A stretch of DNA of 64,000 bases from Gleimia coleocanis DSM 15436. GTDB lineage: Bacteria; Actinomycetota; Actinomycetes; Actinomycetales; Actinomycetaceae. Shown one piece after another: positions 1 through 9,241 of this stretch (positions are counted from its first letter, which is position 1; every line of letters starts with the position of its first letter). The stretch lies in contig NZ_DS999545.1 in NCBI RefSeq assembly GCF_000159015.1, positions 248,001 through 312,000 of the forward strand. Reading direction: 5' to 3'. The notes beneath the pieces were generated by a model. The model searched no databases. It was not told the origin of the DNA and saw only the letters and a program-made list of their open reading frames with translations. The position numbers and the translations under genes were made by a program.

Positions 1-777
1 TCTTTCACGGGCAGCGTCACGCTGCGCAAAAGACTGCTCAATCTGGGTAAGCATCTGGTTTAAAGAAACAGAAAGAGACCCAACTTCAGTGTTCGGGGTT
101 TCAATCTCAATACGCTGAGAAATATCTCCCGCTGCAATCTGCGCAGCCACAGATTCAATACGTTGTAAGGGACGCAGAGAACGACGTACTAGGTAGTAGG
201 CACTGGTCGCACCCACGGCGATAACCACTAACGCTAAAACTCCAAAGTACTTAACGCTATTCAGCAACGTTTCGGAAACACCTGTCAAAGGTAAAGCAAC
301 AGTAACTACCCCAAACTGAGTTCCATCTTGAGTGGCAATCGGAACTGCCACAGCACGCCAGTAAGCCCCCGTTTTAGACGAACCAATGCTAGCGGGAGTA
401 GTAATAGAATCTTCAGGAATCACTCCGAAAGGTAATAGAGTTTCCTCATCCGGATAACCATAACGCTGCGCAATCTTTGGATTAATAAACTCTTTGCTAG
501 CTTCGTTAGGGCTGTCAATCCGCACATAGTAGTTAGTTGGAATGTCCGTAGACTCATTTCGAAGCAGTGAGGATGAGGCGGAAACCGCCAGCGACTTTGC
601 AGATAACTGCAGTTCCGAATCTAACTGATAAACCAAGTGGGACTGCAGAATCCCCAGCACCGCGGTAGTGGCGAAAGCAAAACAGACGGTCAGGACAGCT
701 GTAAAAAGGGACACTAAACGGGTACGTAGGGAAAGGTTATCCCACGCATTAGCAATAGAGGTTAGCAGAGTCGCCAT
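1..777 (-). CDS. sensor histidine kinase, N-terminal part (cut by window edge)
   Basis: Membrane sensor kinase that would phosphorylate the response regulator encoded just upstream of it. Reading leftward from the ATG at 777, the visible 259 residues show a short cytoplasmic N-terminus, a membrane helix at about residues 19-43, an extracytoplasmic sensor region of about 130 residues, a second helix at about 175-197 and then a HAMP linker (SLRPLQRIESVAAQIAAGD). The dimerisation and ATPase domains lie beyond position 1. The start overlaps the regulator's stop by one base (TAATG), so the two are translationally coupled. Layout matches OmpR-class kinases such as MprB/TcrY; the ligand cannot be told. 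Confidence 0.85.
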   Translation of the reverse strand, partial: MATLLTSIANAWDNLSLRTRLVSLFTAVLTVCFAFATTAVLGILQSHLVYQLDSELQLSAKSLAVSASSSLLRNESTDIPTNYYVRIDSPNEASKEFINPKIAQRYGYPDEETLLPFGVIPEDSITTPASIGSSKTGAYWRAVAVPIATQDGTQFGVVTVALPLTGVSETLLNSVKYFGVLALVVIAVGATSAYYLVRRSLRPLQRIESVAAQIAAGDISQRIEIETPNTEVGSLSVSLNQMLTQIEQSFAQRDAARER

Positions 778-1535
778 TATTCAGCTCGCAGCATGTAGCC
801 AACGCCCCGACGAGTATGAATTAAGTCTTTACTATCTTCATGAACAGCCAGTTTACGGCGCAAGTAGGAAATGTAGGATTCCACAATTGCGGCATCACCT
901 TCCCAGTCGTATTCCCATACGTGATCCAGAATCTGCATTTTAGAAACCACGCGGCCTTCGTTGATCATCAGGTAGCGTAGAAGTTTGAATTCCGTGGGGG
1001 AAAGTTCTAACTCAACTCCGTCGCGGCGTACTTCGTAAGCGTCTTCGTCAAGTTCTAAATCTGCGATTCGGAGGATACCGTCATCTACGGAATCCATGGT
1101 GCGCCTGAGAATAGCGCGGATACGGGCAACTACTTCTTCTAAGCCGAACGGTTTGGTGACATAATCGTCGCCACCTACCGTTAATCCTTGAATTTTGTCA
1201 CGCATATCGTCGCGGGCAGTTAGGAAGAGAACTGGAATGCGGGTGCCGGCGTTCCGGAGGCGCCGGGTTACGGTAAAACCGTCCATATCCGGAAGCATTA
1301 CGTCTAAGACGATTAAGTCAGGGTTTTCCGTGGTCGCTAGGTGGAATGCGGAAGCTCCATCAGCAGCGGTGATTACTTCAAATCCTGCAAAACGTAATGA
1401 TGATGCCAACAGGTCACGGATATTTGGTTCGTCGTCTACTACTAGCAGGCGGGCTTCGCCAGTGCTTTTAGAGGTATCCGTGAGGGGATTTTCGCTGGTA
1501 GTAGGGGAGTAAGTAGGTACGTTATTAGGCATCAT
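777..1535 (-). CDS. OmpR/PhoB-family response regulator
   Basis: DNA-binding response regulator, 252 residues, partner of the kinase downstream. The receiver domain starts near residue 28 (LLVVDDEPNIRDLL); the phospho-acceptor is D78 (LIVLDVMLPDMDG), with conserved T106 and K128 (TKPF). A winged-helix Trans_reg_C domain follows from about residue 155 (ELSPTEFKLLRYL) to the end (HTRRGVGYML). The first ~27 residues are low-complexity, Ser/Thr-rich and absent from typical family members, so the real start may lie further inside. Resembles MprA/TcrX of actinobacteria, but regulon and signal are unknown. Confidence 0.9.
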   Translation of the reverse strand: MMPNNVPTYSPTTSENPLTDTSKSTGEARLLVVDDEPNIRDLLASSLRFAGFEVITAADGASAFHLATTENPDLIVLDVMLPDMDGFTVTRRLRNAGTRIPVLFLTARDDMRDKIQGLTVGGDDYVTKPFGLEEVVARIRAILRRTMDSVDDGILRIADLELDEDAYEVRRDGVELELSPTEFKLLRYLMINEGRVVSKMQILDHVWEYDWEGDAAIVESYISYLRRKLAVHEDSKDLIHTRRGVGYMLRAE

Positions 1536-1713
1536 GTATCCATCATAAAACGATAAAGCTGGAGGTTTCCTGGGAATTGGCTTAAAAGGAAAGCGGGGTT
1601 TTCGGGTATTTTCAGAACTCAGGGTGAAACTCTAATTTTCAGTTGAAAATAGTTTTTGTCAGAGGCTGCCAGTAGACTGGATACAAACTTAGAAAACTAG
1701 GAATGAAAGGCTT

Positions 1714-2199
1714 GTGATGAGCGACCTATTTAGCCCTGTCGGAATCGATTTCCGTCATGTTTCTCCTAACTTGGCGAAAGCTCGTTTCGCTGGCACTGCC
1801 ATCTCATTCTTAAGTTTCACAATCCCTGCCACATTAGTAGCTGTGTTTGTAACTCCATGGGCATGGATTGCTGCAGGTATTATTACTATTCTTCACCTTT
1901 GGGTAGCTATACTAATCACCCGACAGGTTAAAGCCCTGCAATACGCACTGGGAGAAACCGAACTATTCGTGCGTAAGGGAATCATGTTTAAAGACATGAC
2001 TGCGGTGCCCTATGGGCGGATTCAGTACGTAGATGTTTCTGAAGGTCCTATCGCCCGTTACTTTGGCATGGCAGAAATCAAACTTCACACGGCTTCTGCT
2101 GCTACTGACGCAACTATTCCGGGTATCCCCACCGCAGAAGCAGCAGAATTGCGGGCTTTTCTATCCAATCGTTGTGAAGCAGAAATGGTTGGTATTTAA
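1714..2199 (+). CDS. bPH2 (DUF304) membrane protein, YdbS-like
   Basis: Small membrane protein of about 161 residues. Two adjacent hydrophobic helices (about 30-70) precede a bacterial PH-like (bPH2, PF03703) domain marked by GETELFVRKGIMFKD and VPYGRIQYVDVSEGPI. Family role is poorly defined; YdbS/YdbT pairs in Bacillus protect against some bacteriocins. GTG at 1714 is followed at once by ATG at 1717, and the ATG sits at better spacing from the GAAAGG ribosome site at 1705-1710. The stop overlaps the start of the next, larger bPH2 gene (TAATG), so they form a coupled pair. Confidence 0.8.
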   Translation: MMSDLFSPVGIDFRHVSPNLAKARFAGTAISFLSFTIPATLVAVFVTPWAWIAAGIITILHLWVAILITRQVKALQYALGETELFVRKGIMFKDMTAVPYGRIQYVDVSEGPIARYFGMAEIKLHTASAATDATIPGIPTAEAAELRAFLSNRCEAEMVGI

Positions 2200-3872
2200 T
2201 GGCACGCAAAGAATCCATTGCAGATACGGGTGTGTCAGAAGCAGCTTGGCGTAGCCTGCATCCCGTAACCCCACTGGCTCAAACGTGGGCGGTGTTTGCC
2301 GGTATATTCGGCTATATTTTGTTTAATCTGGCAGATGACTTGAGAGAACTGTTTAGTTCTGAAGTTCTCTGGGGGCCCGGTTATTTCGGATACTCCATGA
2401 TCATGGTAGTTATTGCAGGGGCAGTCGCAGGAACTCTGGTAATCAGCTTTCTAGCTGGCCTGTTTTCTTGGCTAGCTTGGCGACGTATGCAGTATGCCAT
2501 TACAACTGAGGCAGTTTATTACCGTTCTGGCATTTTCTTTCGCAGTCAACGCCTGGCACGACTAAATAAAATCCAGGCAGTGAATATCACCCACCCGCTG
2601 TTGGGACGAATCTTCGGATTGGGGCGCATTGATATTGAGGTGGCTGGTGGAGCGGGATCCAACTTGCAGTTCGGTTTATTGAAAACCGCTGAGTTAGAGC
2701 GTGTACGTTTGGAAATATTGCAGTTCTCTCAGGCAGTAAAGTTTGGTACGACAGCATCCGTTACCGACAGTTCAGCTTCTGAGTTTTCCGAGTACGCTAC
2801 TGGAAACCTGCTCGCGGAAACTCAATCTGGGAGTGATTTAGAAATTGCGGTGTCTCAAACTGCTGACCCTCTGAAAGTCTTACTGAATGAGGAAACTGAT
2901 GGGCAGTTGATCTACTCTGTGCCACTGAGACGTTTGCTTACTGCCACTATGGTGAATATGGGCGTAATTATTTCACTGCTTTTCCTGATCGCCATGGTAA
3001 TCGGAACGCTGGTGCTCGTATTTGTTTTTGATGCGGGTTGGGAAACTTTCGTGGCCTTGGGTGTGCCTGCGCTGACCGGTTTTTCAGCGTTACGTAAGAC
3101 TGTTACTGAAAACTTTAACTTCCGCGCTTACCTGGCAGCTGATGGTATCCGTGTGCGTGCGGGACTTACTGAAACCCGTGCGCAAACCATTTCGCCACAA
3201 CGCATCCACGCCGTGCATATTATTCAGCCTTACTTCTGGCGTCTGTTCGACTGGTATAAAGTTGAGATTTCTCAGGCTGCGTTCCAAGGGGATGAAGGTA
3301 CGAAGCAAACAAACATTCTGCTTCCGGTAGGTACTCGTGCAGAAATGTTACGCGCAGTGTGGATGGTTTTCCCTGACCTTGGGGTAGCTGATCCGATTAA
3401 CGTCCTGCGCGTTGGTTTAGAAGGATTTGGTGACTCTGAGGATTTCAGAGAATCTGGTGGGTTTGTGAATAATCCACGACGTGCCCGGATTTGGGATTGG
3501 TTTACCTACAATCGTAATGCTCATATGCTTACTCGGCGGGTACTGATTACTCGCACCGGGCGTATTACTCGTCGTTGTAGTGTTTTCTCATACCCGCGTT
3601 TACAGTCCCTGCAGATTTCTCAAGGCCCATGGGCGCGTCGCCGGAAAGTAGCTGCCATTAGCTTACATACGGTGGACCACAACGCTATGGTTGAGAGCGC
3701 TCTTTCGCACTTAGATGAACAGGTTGCGAAAAACCTATTCATTGAGCTTTCTCGTTATGCTTTACAACGTCGCCAAGTTGAGCAGTTGGAAACCTGGCAG
3801 GCGCGTGTCCGGTATGGCTTAACGACAGAAGTTTCTTTCGAGGAAGTTCAGGAGACTACCCGTGAACCCTAA
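2199..3872 (+). CDS. multi-bPH2-domain membrane protein, YdbT-like
   Basis: Membrane protein of 557 residues with an alternating helix/PH-like layout: a helix pair at about 30-100, a first bPH2 domain (RMQYAITTEAVYYRSGIFF), a second helix pair at about 250-300, a second bPH2 domain (FRAYLAADGIRVRAGL), and a third C-terminal one (HMLTRRVLITRTGRITRR). This is the usual plan of YdbT-type proteins and pairs with the smaller YdbS-like protein whose stop it overlaps. It overlaps the next gene by 11 bases, so the run continues into the pantothenate genes. Function is likely at the envelope; no catalytic motif is visible. Confidence 0.8.
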   Translation: MARKESIADTGVSEAAWRSLHPVTPLAQTWAVFAGIFGYILFNLADDLRELFSSEVLWGPGYFGYSMIMVVIAGAVAGTLVISFLAGLFSWLAWRRMQYAITTEAVYYRSGIFFRSQRLARLNKIQAVNITHPLLGRIFGLGRIDIEVAGGAGSNLQFGLLKTAELERVRLEILQFSQAVKFGTTASVTDSSASEFSEYATGNLLAETQSGSDLEIAVSQTADPLKVLLNEETDGQLIYSVPLRRLLTATMVNMGVIISLLFLIAMVIGTLVLVFVFDAGWETFVALGVPALTGFSALRKTVTENFNFRAYLAADGIRVRAGLTETRAQTISPQRIHAVHIIQPYFWRLFDWYKVEISQAAFQGDEGTKQTNILLPVGTRAEMLRAVWMVFPDLGVADPINVLRVGLEGFGDSEDFRESGGFVNNPRRARIWDWFTYNRNAHMLTRRVLITRTGRITRRCSVFSYPRLQSLQISQGPWARRRKVAAISLHTVDHNAMVESALSHLDEQVAKNLFIELSRYALQRRQVEQLETWQARVRYGLTTEVSFEEVQETTREP

Positions 3873-4752
3873 GCCAGGTCGCCTTAAAGTTGGGGTAATC
3901 GGCCCTGGAAAAGTTGGCGTTATTCTGGCATTAGCTTTACGTAACGTTCAGCATGAAGTTATCGGGGTGACGGCTTCCACGCGAGTGGAAAACCAAGATC
4001 GGATTGAAGCTTTACTTCCGGGAGTGCCAGTTCTAGAAGCCCCTGAGCTCTGCGCTCAAGCTGACCTGGTGTTAGTTACCGTGCCGGATGATGAAATTCG
4101 TCCGGTCGTTGCTGGACTGGCGAAACTAAACGCTTGGCGTCCTGGGCAAATCGTAGTTCACTGCAGTGGCGCACATGGCTTGGCGGTTTTAGTGGATGCT
4201 GCCGCTTGTGGTGCACTCACACTGGCGTTACACCCCGCGATGACATTCACCGGCTATAGTTTAGATCTACAGCGATTAGAAAACTGTCCAGCGGCAGTAA
4301 CTGCTAACGCTATTGCCCAACCTATTGGCCAGGCACTCCTGATCGAAATAGGCTGTCAGCCACAAATAGTCGCAGACGAAAATCGGAAACTCTACCATGC
4401 TGCCTTAGCTCACGGAGCGAACCACCTCAATACGCTGGTAGCTCAATCTTTGGAACTACTCAGAGAAGCTGGGGTTGCAGACCCTGCGCTTTATCTGCGA
4501 CCACTATTAGAAGCTGCCTTAGATCGGGCGCTATCTGAAGGCATTAACGGATTAACCGGGCCAGTTGTGCGCGCAGACACAGGAACTTTAACTGCTCACT
4601 TAGAGGTATTAGGTACGCCCTCGGGAGAAAAAATAAAAACCACCTATCAAGAACTAGCGCGTGCCACAGCGGAACTAGCTCACGATCATGGGCGGCTCAC
4701 CGACACACAATATCGTGCAGTCCACACTGCTCTGGGCGCAGAATCCCTCTAA
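3862..4752 (+). CDS. Rossmann-like / DUF2520 protein, possible ketopantoate reductase (PanG-like)
   Basis: NAD(P)-binding protein of 296 residues. The N-terminus has the nucleotide loop VGVIGPGKVGVILALAL (G-x-G-x-x-G), and the C-terminal half (YHAALAHGANHLNTLVAQ) matches the all-helical DUF2520 domain. GTG start, overlapping the previous gene by 11 bases. It lies 41 bases before panC. In actinobacteria this family is commonly next to panC, and a distantly related DUF2520 protein of Francisella (PanG) was reported as an alternative ketopantoate reductase. Function as the missing PanE here is inference from context, not shown by the sequence. Confidence 0.7.
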   Translation: MNPKPGRLKVGVIGPGKVGVILALALRNVQHEVIGVTASTRVENQDRIEALLPGVPVLEAPELCAQADLVLVTVPDDEIRPVVAGLAKLNAWRPGQIVVHCSGAHGLAVLVDAAACGALTLALHPAMTFTGYSLDLQRLENCPAAVTANAIAQPIGQALLIEIGCQPQIVADENRKLYHAALAHGANHLNTLVAQSLELLREAGVADPALYLRPLLEAALDRALSEGINGLTGPVVRADTGTLTAHLEVLGTPSGEKIKTTYQELARATAELAHDHGRLTDTQYRAVHTALGAESL

Positions 4753-4793
4753 ACGTGGCATAAAATTAAAATGCACCAGTTAAAGGAGTCTGC

Positions 4794-5681
4794 ATGTCAG
4801 AACTGAAACTACCCGCAGTAGTCAAAACCCGCGCGGAATTAATCACTACGTTAGAAAACCAACGTGACGCACACCCACGCCAACTAATCGGTCTGGTAAT
4901 GACCATGGGAGCTTTGCATGCTGGACACCTATCCCTAGTCGAAGAAGCCCGCAAACACAGTGATTACATTGTCGTCTCAATCTTTGTAAACCCAACTCAG
5001 TTTGCACCTAACGAAGATTTTGACGCCTACCCACGTCAGCTAGAAAAAGACCTGGAATTATTGGCAACTGTTGGAACCGACCTGGTGTTTGCGCCAACCC
5101 CGGAAGAAATCTACCCAAATGGAGAGTCCCGCGTAACCATCAACCCAGGACCAACTGCCACCGTGCTGGAAGGTAAGACTCGCCCCACCCACTTTGCAGG
5201 AGTCTGCCAAGTAGTTCATAAGGTAATAAACCTAGTAAGTCCAAATGTTGCAGTATTCGGGCAAAAAGATGCGCAGCAACTGGCAATTATTAGGCAGATG
5301 GTATCGGATTTAGATATGTCAGTAACTATTGTGGGAGCACCAATTGTGCGCGCCGAAGATGGTTTGGCACTGTCGTCTCGCAACGCTTACCTCAGCCCAG
5401 TTCAGCGAGAAACCGCTCTGTCCCTATCAGCGTCCCTCCGCGCTGGGGTTTCAATTGCTACTCAAGGTGGAACTCGTGCAGAAATCCTCGCGGCAGCTGA
5501 AACTGTGATTTCTGAAGCATCTGCCACCGCAGATTCGCAAGCTACCCTAGTTTTGGACTACATTGCATTGGTAGACCCTGTGACCTTTGAAGATGTTGAT
5601 CACGGACCAGCCGTGCTAGCCATCGCCGCGAAGGTGGGGACCACGCGACTAATCGACAACTACCTGGTAGAGGTTAAATAA
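4794..5681 (+). CDS. panC: pantothenate synthetase (pantoate--beta-alanine ligase)
   Basis: Joins pantoate and beta-alanine with ATP to give pantothenate, the coenzyme A precursor; cytoplasmic. 295 residues, normal family length. The nucleotidyl-transferase signature is clear: MTMGALHAGHLSL (HIGH-type ATP site) near residue 40, IFVNPTQF near 67, FAGVCQVVHKVINL, VFGQKDAQQL, and the KMSKS-like loop DGLALSSRNAYLS near 195. An AAAGGAG ribosome site (about 4782-4788) precedes the ATG. panD starts on the next base after its stop, so beta-alanine supply and use are co-transcribed. Confidence 0.97.
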   Translation: MSELKLPAVVKTRAELITTLENQRDAHPRQLIGLVMTMGALHAGHLSLVEEARKHSDYIVVSIFVNPTQFAPNEDFDAYPRQLEKDLELLATVGTDLVFAPTPEEIYPNGESRVTINPGPTATVLEGKTRPTHFAGVCQVVHKVINLVSPNVAVFGQKDAQQLAIIRQMVSDLDMSVTIVGAPIVRAEDGLALSSRNAYLSPVQRETALSLSASLRAGVSIATQGGTRAEILAAAETVISEASATADSQATLVLDYIALVDPVTFEDVDHGPAVLAIAAKVGTTRLIDNYLVEVK

Positions 5682-6125
5682 ATGGCAGAATTCCTGCGTG
5701 AAATGATGATTGGAAAGATCCATCGCGCTACCGTCACCGCAGCTGACCTGCACTACGTCGGCTCTATAACCGTAGACGGATTGCTCTTAGACGCAGCAAA
5801 TATATTGGAAGGCCAAAAAGTTGATGTCGTAAATGTCAATAATGGGGCGCGCTTATCTACTTACACAATTCGCGGTGAAAACGGCTCCGGCATAATCCAA
5901 CTAAATGGAGCTGCCGCTCACCACGTTACCCCCGGTGACATCGTCATCATCATGGCCTATGCACAAGTACCTGACTCCCAAGCCAGAGGGTTTAAACAGA
6001 GTGTAGTGCTGGTAAATGAAAACAACCAGATTATTCACCAAGGCAATAATGCTGGCGTAATCCCCGCAGGGATGGAAAATTCCACCGGTGGCCCAAAACC
6101 ACTGCATTCTGCTGGAACTATTTAG
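5682..6125 (+). CDS. panD: aspartate 1-decarboxylase
   Basis: Makes beta-alanine from L-aspartate using a pyruvoyl group formed by self-cleavage. 147 residues; the cleavage site is G27-S28 within [12 protein letters not shown], so Ser28 becomes the pyruvoyl cofactor. Catalytic-site segments [17 protein letters not shown] and LNGAAAHH are all present. The protein is three residues longer at the N-terminus than E. coli PanD, and an ATG eight codons in could also serve. It abuts panC with no gap, giving a panC-panD unit behind the DUF2520 gene. panB is not in the window. Confidence 0.96.
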   Translation: MAEFLREMMIGKIHRATVTAADLHYVGSITVDGLLLDAANILEGQKVDVVNVNNGARLSTYTIRGENGSGIIQLNGAAAHHVTPGDIVIIMAYAQVPDSQARGFKQSVVLVNENNQIIHQGNNAGVIPAGMENSTGGPKPLHSAGTI

Positions 6126-6172
6126 GACTTTACTAATTCCTTCGTAAAACTATTCAGGATAAGATAGGTATC

Positions 6173-7738
6173 GTGGAAAATAACGAAGTAACTCCGGCTG
6201 AAAATACTGTAGCCGAACGCGTAGATAATGAAGCTCCAGAACAGATTCGCGTCCGCATTGAAAAGCGCGACCGTATGTTGGCAGAAGGCACTGACCCATA
6301 CCCGGTGGAATTGCCAATTAACTCAACTATCAAGCAAGTAATCAGCAACTACCAGCATTTGGAAATCGACGAACAGTCCCCAGAATCCTTAGGTGTTGCT
6401 GGTCGCGTCATGTTGATGCGTGGCTCCGGAAAACTCCAGTTCGTGGTTTTGCAAGACGGTGAAGGTAACCGTATTCAGGTGATGTTCTCGGCTGCTGAAG
6501 TTGGTTTAGATTCCCTGAAAGCGTTGAAGACAGACGTAGACCTGGGTGACTACCTATTCGTTTATGGTCCAGCAATCCGCTCTAAGCGTGGCGAATTGTC
6601 TATCTTCGCAGTTCCATCCGCAGAAATCCCAGCTTGGAAACTGGCAGCAAAGGCAATCCGCCCACTGCCAAAGACATTCGTTTCCGAGGACGGTGAAGAA
6701 ATGACCCTGTCCGAGGAATCTCGTATTCGTCGTCGCCATCTGGATATGATCGTCCGCCCAGCAGCGCGCGACATGGTTCGTATGCGCGCCAAAGTAGTAC
6801 GTTCCCTGCGAGAATACTTTGACCAGGCAGGTTTCATTGAAATCGAAACCCCAATGTTGCAAAACATTCACGGTGGGGCAGCCGCACGCCCATTCCAAAC
6901 CCACATGAATGCTTACGATACGGAACTATTCCTGCGTATTGCTCCAGAACTCTTCCTTAAGCGTGCAGTAGTTGGTGGTATCGAAAAGGTCTTCGAAATT
7001 AACCGCAACTTCCGAAATGAAGGTGCTGACTCATCTCACTCCCCAGAGTTCACTATGCTGGAAGCCTACGAAGCCTACGGCACTTACGATACCATGGCAC
7101 AGCGTACTCGTGAATTCATTCAGAAAGCGGCTCGCGATGCATTCGGTAGCGAAAAGGTAATCCTCGCTGACGGTTCTGAATACGACCTGTCTGGTTCTTG
7201 GAAGTCTATCTCCCTCTACGATTGCGTATCTGAAGCGGTTGGTGAAGAAATCACCCCAGACACTTCAATTGAACGCCTGCGGGAAATCGCAGACGAACGT
7301 GAAATCGGATACGCAGATCACGCAGTAGCCGGCAAGATAGTCGAAGAAATCTTTGAAGCTACTGTTGGTGACCACATTTGGGAACCAACCTTCGTACGTG
7401 ACTACCCTGTGGATACTTCACCATTGGTGCGTCAGCATCGCAGCCTCCCAGGTCGCGTAGAAAAGTGGGACTTATACGTACGTGGCTTCGAATTAGCAAC
7501 CGCCTACTCAGAATTGGTAGACCCAGTGGTACAGCGCGAACGCTTCGAAGCTCAGGCACTAGCCGCTGCAAACGGTGACCCAGAAGCAATGGTATTAGAC
7601 GAAGACTTCCTGGAAGCCATGGAACAAGGCATGCCTCCAACAGGAGGTATGGGCATGGGCTTAGACCGCCTGCTGATGGCGTTAACCGGTCAAGGGATCC
7701 GCGAAACCATTACCTTCCCACTCACGAAGCGTATCTGA
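6173..7738 (+). CDS. lysS: lysyl-tRNA synthetase, class II
   Basis: Charges tRNA-Lys. 521 residues. An OB-fold anticodon domain (about 65-190, VAGRVMLMRGSGKLQFVVLQD) is followed by the class II catalytic core with motif 2 (FEINRNFRNEGADSSHSPEF) and motif 3 (GMGMGLDRLLMALTG) near the C-terminus. GTG start. The first ~35 residues are an acidic extension. It lies 47 bases after panD in the same direction and may be in the same transcript. No MprF-like domain is fused, so this is the housekeeping enzyme. Confidence 0.97.
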   Translation: MENNEVTPAENTVAERVDNEAPEQIRVRIEKRDRMLAEGTDPYPVELPINSTIKQVISNYQHLEIDEQSPESLGVAGRVMLMRGSGKLQFVVLQDGEGNRIQVMFSAAEVGLDSLKALKTDVDLGDYLFVYGPAIRSKRGELSIFAVPSAEIPAWKLAAKAIRPLPKTFVSEDGEEMTLSEESRIRRRHLDMIVRPAARDMVRMRAKVVRSLREYFDQAGFIEIETPMLQNIHGGAAARPFQTHMNAYDTELFLRIAPELFLKRAVVGGIEKVFEINRNFRNEGADSSHSPEFTMLEAYEAYGTYDTMAQRTREFIQKAARDAFGSEKVILADGSEYDLSGSWKSISLYDCVSEAVGEEITPDTSIERLREIADEREIGYADHAVAGKIVEEIFEATVGDHIWEPTFVRDYPVDTSPLVRQHRSLPGRVEKWDLYVRGFELATAYSELVDPVVQRERFEAQALAAANGDPEAMVLDEDFLEAMEQGMPPTGGMGMGLDRLLMALTGQGIRETITFPLTKRI

Positions 7739-7789
7739 ACCAGCCAAAGCCTGGCGAAAGTTATCTCTATTACGTAGAGTGAAAACACA

Positions 7790-9241
7790 ATGCCTAACTT
7801 ATTTAGAAAGAAGTGTGGACTAGAACCTAGTCCACGCTTCTTCTCTCGTTTTCAGCCAGCTCGACTCTCTGTCTACACCCTGGCTTTAGTAATCGCAGTA
7901 GGAACTTTTCTGCTCATGCTTCCCTGGGCACATACAGGGGCACCCGCATGGCCAAATGAAAACCCCACTGACCCTACTACTGCCACTCCCGTAGCCGGAA
8001 TCAACCTGGGGGGTGCCCCACTCTCCGTAGCCTTCTTCACTGCGGTATCCGCCACTTCCGTAACCGGGCTGGTAGTTGCAGATACTGCCACCTACTGGAG
8101 TGGCTTCGGCATGGTTATCCTTGCAATTCTCATTGAAATTGGCGGGTTAGGAACCATGACCCTCGGTGCGTTAATGGCACTTTTAGTTGCTCATAAACTA
8201 AATCTGCGTCAGCGGCTCTTGATTGCCTCTACCACCGGCAACATCACCTATGCTGATATTCAGGGACTAGTTAAACGCATCGTTAAATACAGTGCCATAC
8301 TGCAACTTTTCTTCACGCCATTCATTTTCCTAGGTTTAATCCTCGACGGAGAGAACTGGTACACCGCCCTCGGGAATTCTCTATTCCTCTCCGTCTCCGC
8401 CTTTAACAACGCCGGATTTTCACCCTACCCAGACAATCTCGTCCACCAGGGAACCAACCTACTAATTGTCATCCCCGTCATGCTTTTGCTGGTACTAGGC
8501 GGGTTAGGATTCCCCGTGATGCTGCAGGTCTGGAGCTCACTCCGACAAAGCCCCGACCGGCAACCTAACTGGACACTCAACACCCGTATCGTACTTTCCG
8601 CAACCGCGGTCCTCATCCTAGTAGGCTGGCTTCTTATTGTCATCGCCGAATGGCATAACCCAGCAACCATCGCTAACGCTCCTTTAAGTGAAAAACTCCT
8701 ACTCACTCTCTTCACTGCTATTTCTCCACGCACTGCCGGCTTCAACGTCATGGATATCGCCAGCCAATCAGACATCACTTGGCTCATCACAGACTTCCTC
8801 ATGTTCATCGGTGCTGGCCCAGCAGGAACCGCCGGTGGAATAAAAGTCACTACCGCAGTGATCCTGGTTTTCATCGTCTACACCGAAGTCCGAGCCGGCG
8901 ACGCCGTACAACTCTTCGAACGTCGCATCGGACGCTCTGCGCAACGCCAAGCCATCACAGTGGTTATCCTCGCTTTCGTACTTCTAATCCTGGCAACCGC
9001 CACTATCCTGGCACAAACCCACTTCCGCTTAGACCAAGTTCTCTTTGAAGTGGTATCGGCAATGAGCACCGTCGGACTTTCCACCGGTATCACCAATCAC
9101 CTGCCAGTATCCTCACAGCTAGTACTCTGCATCCTCATGTTCTTTGGACGCATCGGTCCCGTAACTATCGCATCTGCGCTGGCGCTTCGACCTATCCGAC
9201 GCCGCTACGAATATCCAAAAGAAAGGCCAATCATTGGTTAA
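7790..9241 (+). CDS. Trk/Ktr potassium uptake channel subunit
   Basis: Integral membrane K+ translocation subunit of 483 residues (TrkH/KtrB superfamily). Repeated membrane-pore-membrane units are visible, with selectivity-filter-like segments VSATSVTGL, SAFNNAGFSPY, ISPRTAGFNVMD and MSTVGLSTG, four in all as expected. Length and a short N-terminus fit KtrB better than TrkH. The start of the RCK partner overlaps its stop by 8 bases. A CGCCCTCG copy of the dispersed octamer lies inside at 8365. Confidence 0.93.
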   Translation: MPNLFRKKCGLEPSPRFFSRFQPARLSVYTLALVIAVGTFLLMLPWAHTGAPAWPNENPTDPTTATPVAGINLGGAPLSVAFFTAVSATSVTGLVVADTATYWSGFGMVILAILIEIGGLGTMTLGALMALLVAHKLNLRQRLLIASTTGNITYADIQGLVKRIVKYSAILQLFFTPFIFLGLILDGENWYTALGNSLFLSVSAFNNAGFSPYPDNLVHQGTNLLIVIPVMLLLVLGGLGFPVMLQVWSSLRQSPDRQPNWTLNTRIVLSATAVLILVGWLLIVIAEWHNPATIANAPLSEKLLLTLFTAISPRTAGFNVMDIASQSDITWLITDFLMFIGAGPAGTAGGIKVTTAVILVFIVYTEVRAGDAVQLFERRIGRSAQRQAITVVILAFVLLILATATILAQTHFRLDQVLFEVVSAMSTVGLSTGITNHLPVSSQLVLCILMFFGRIGPVTIASALALRPIRRRYEYPKERPIIG

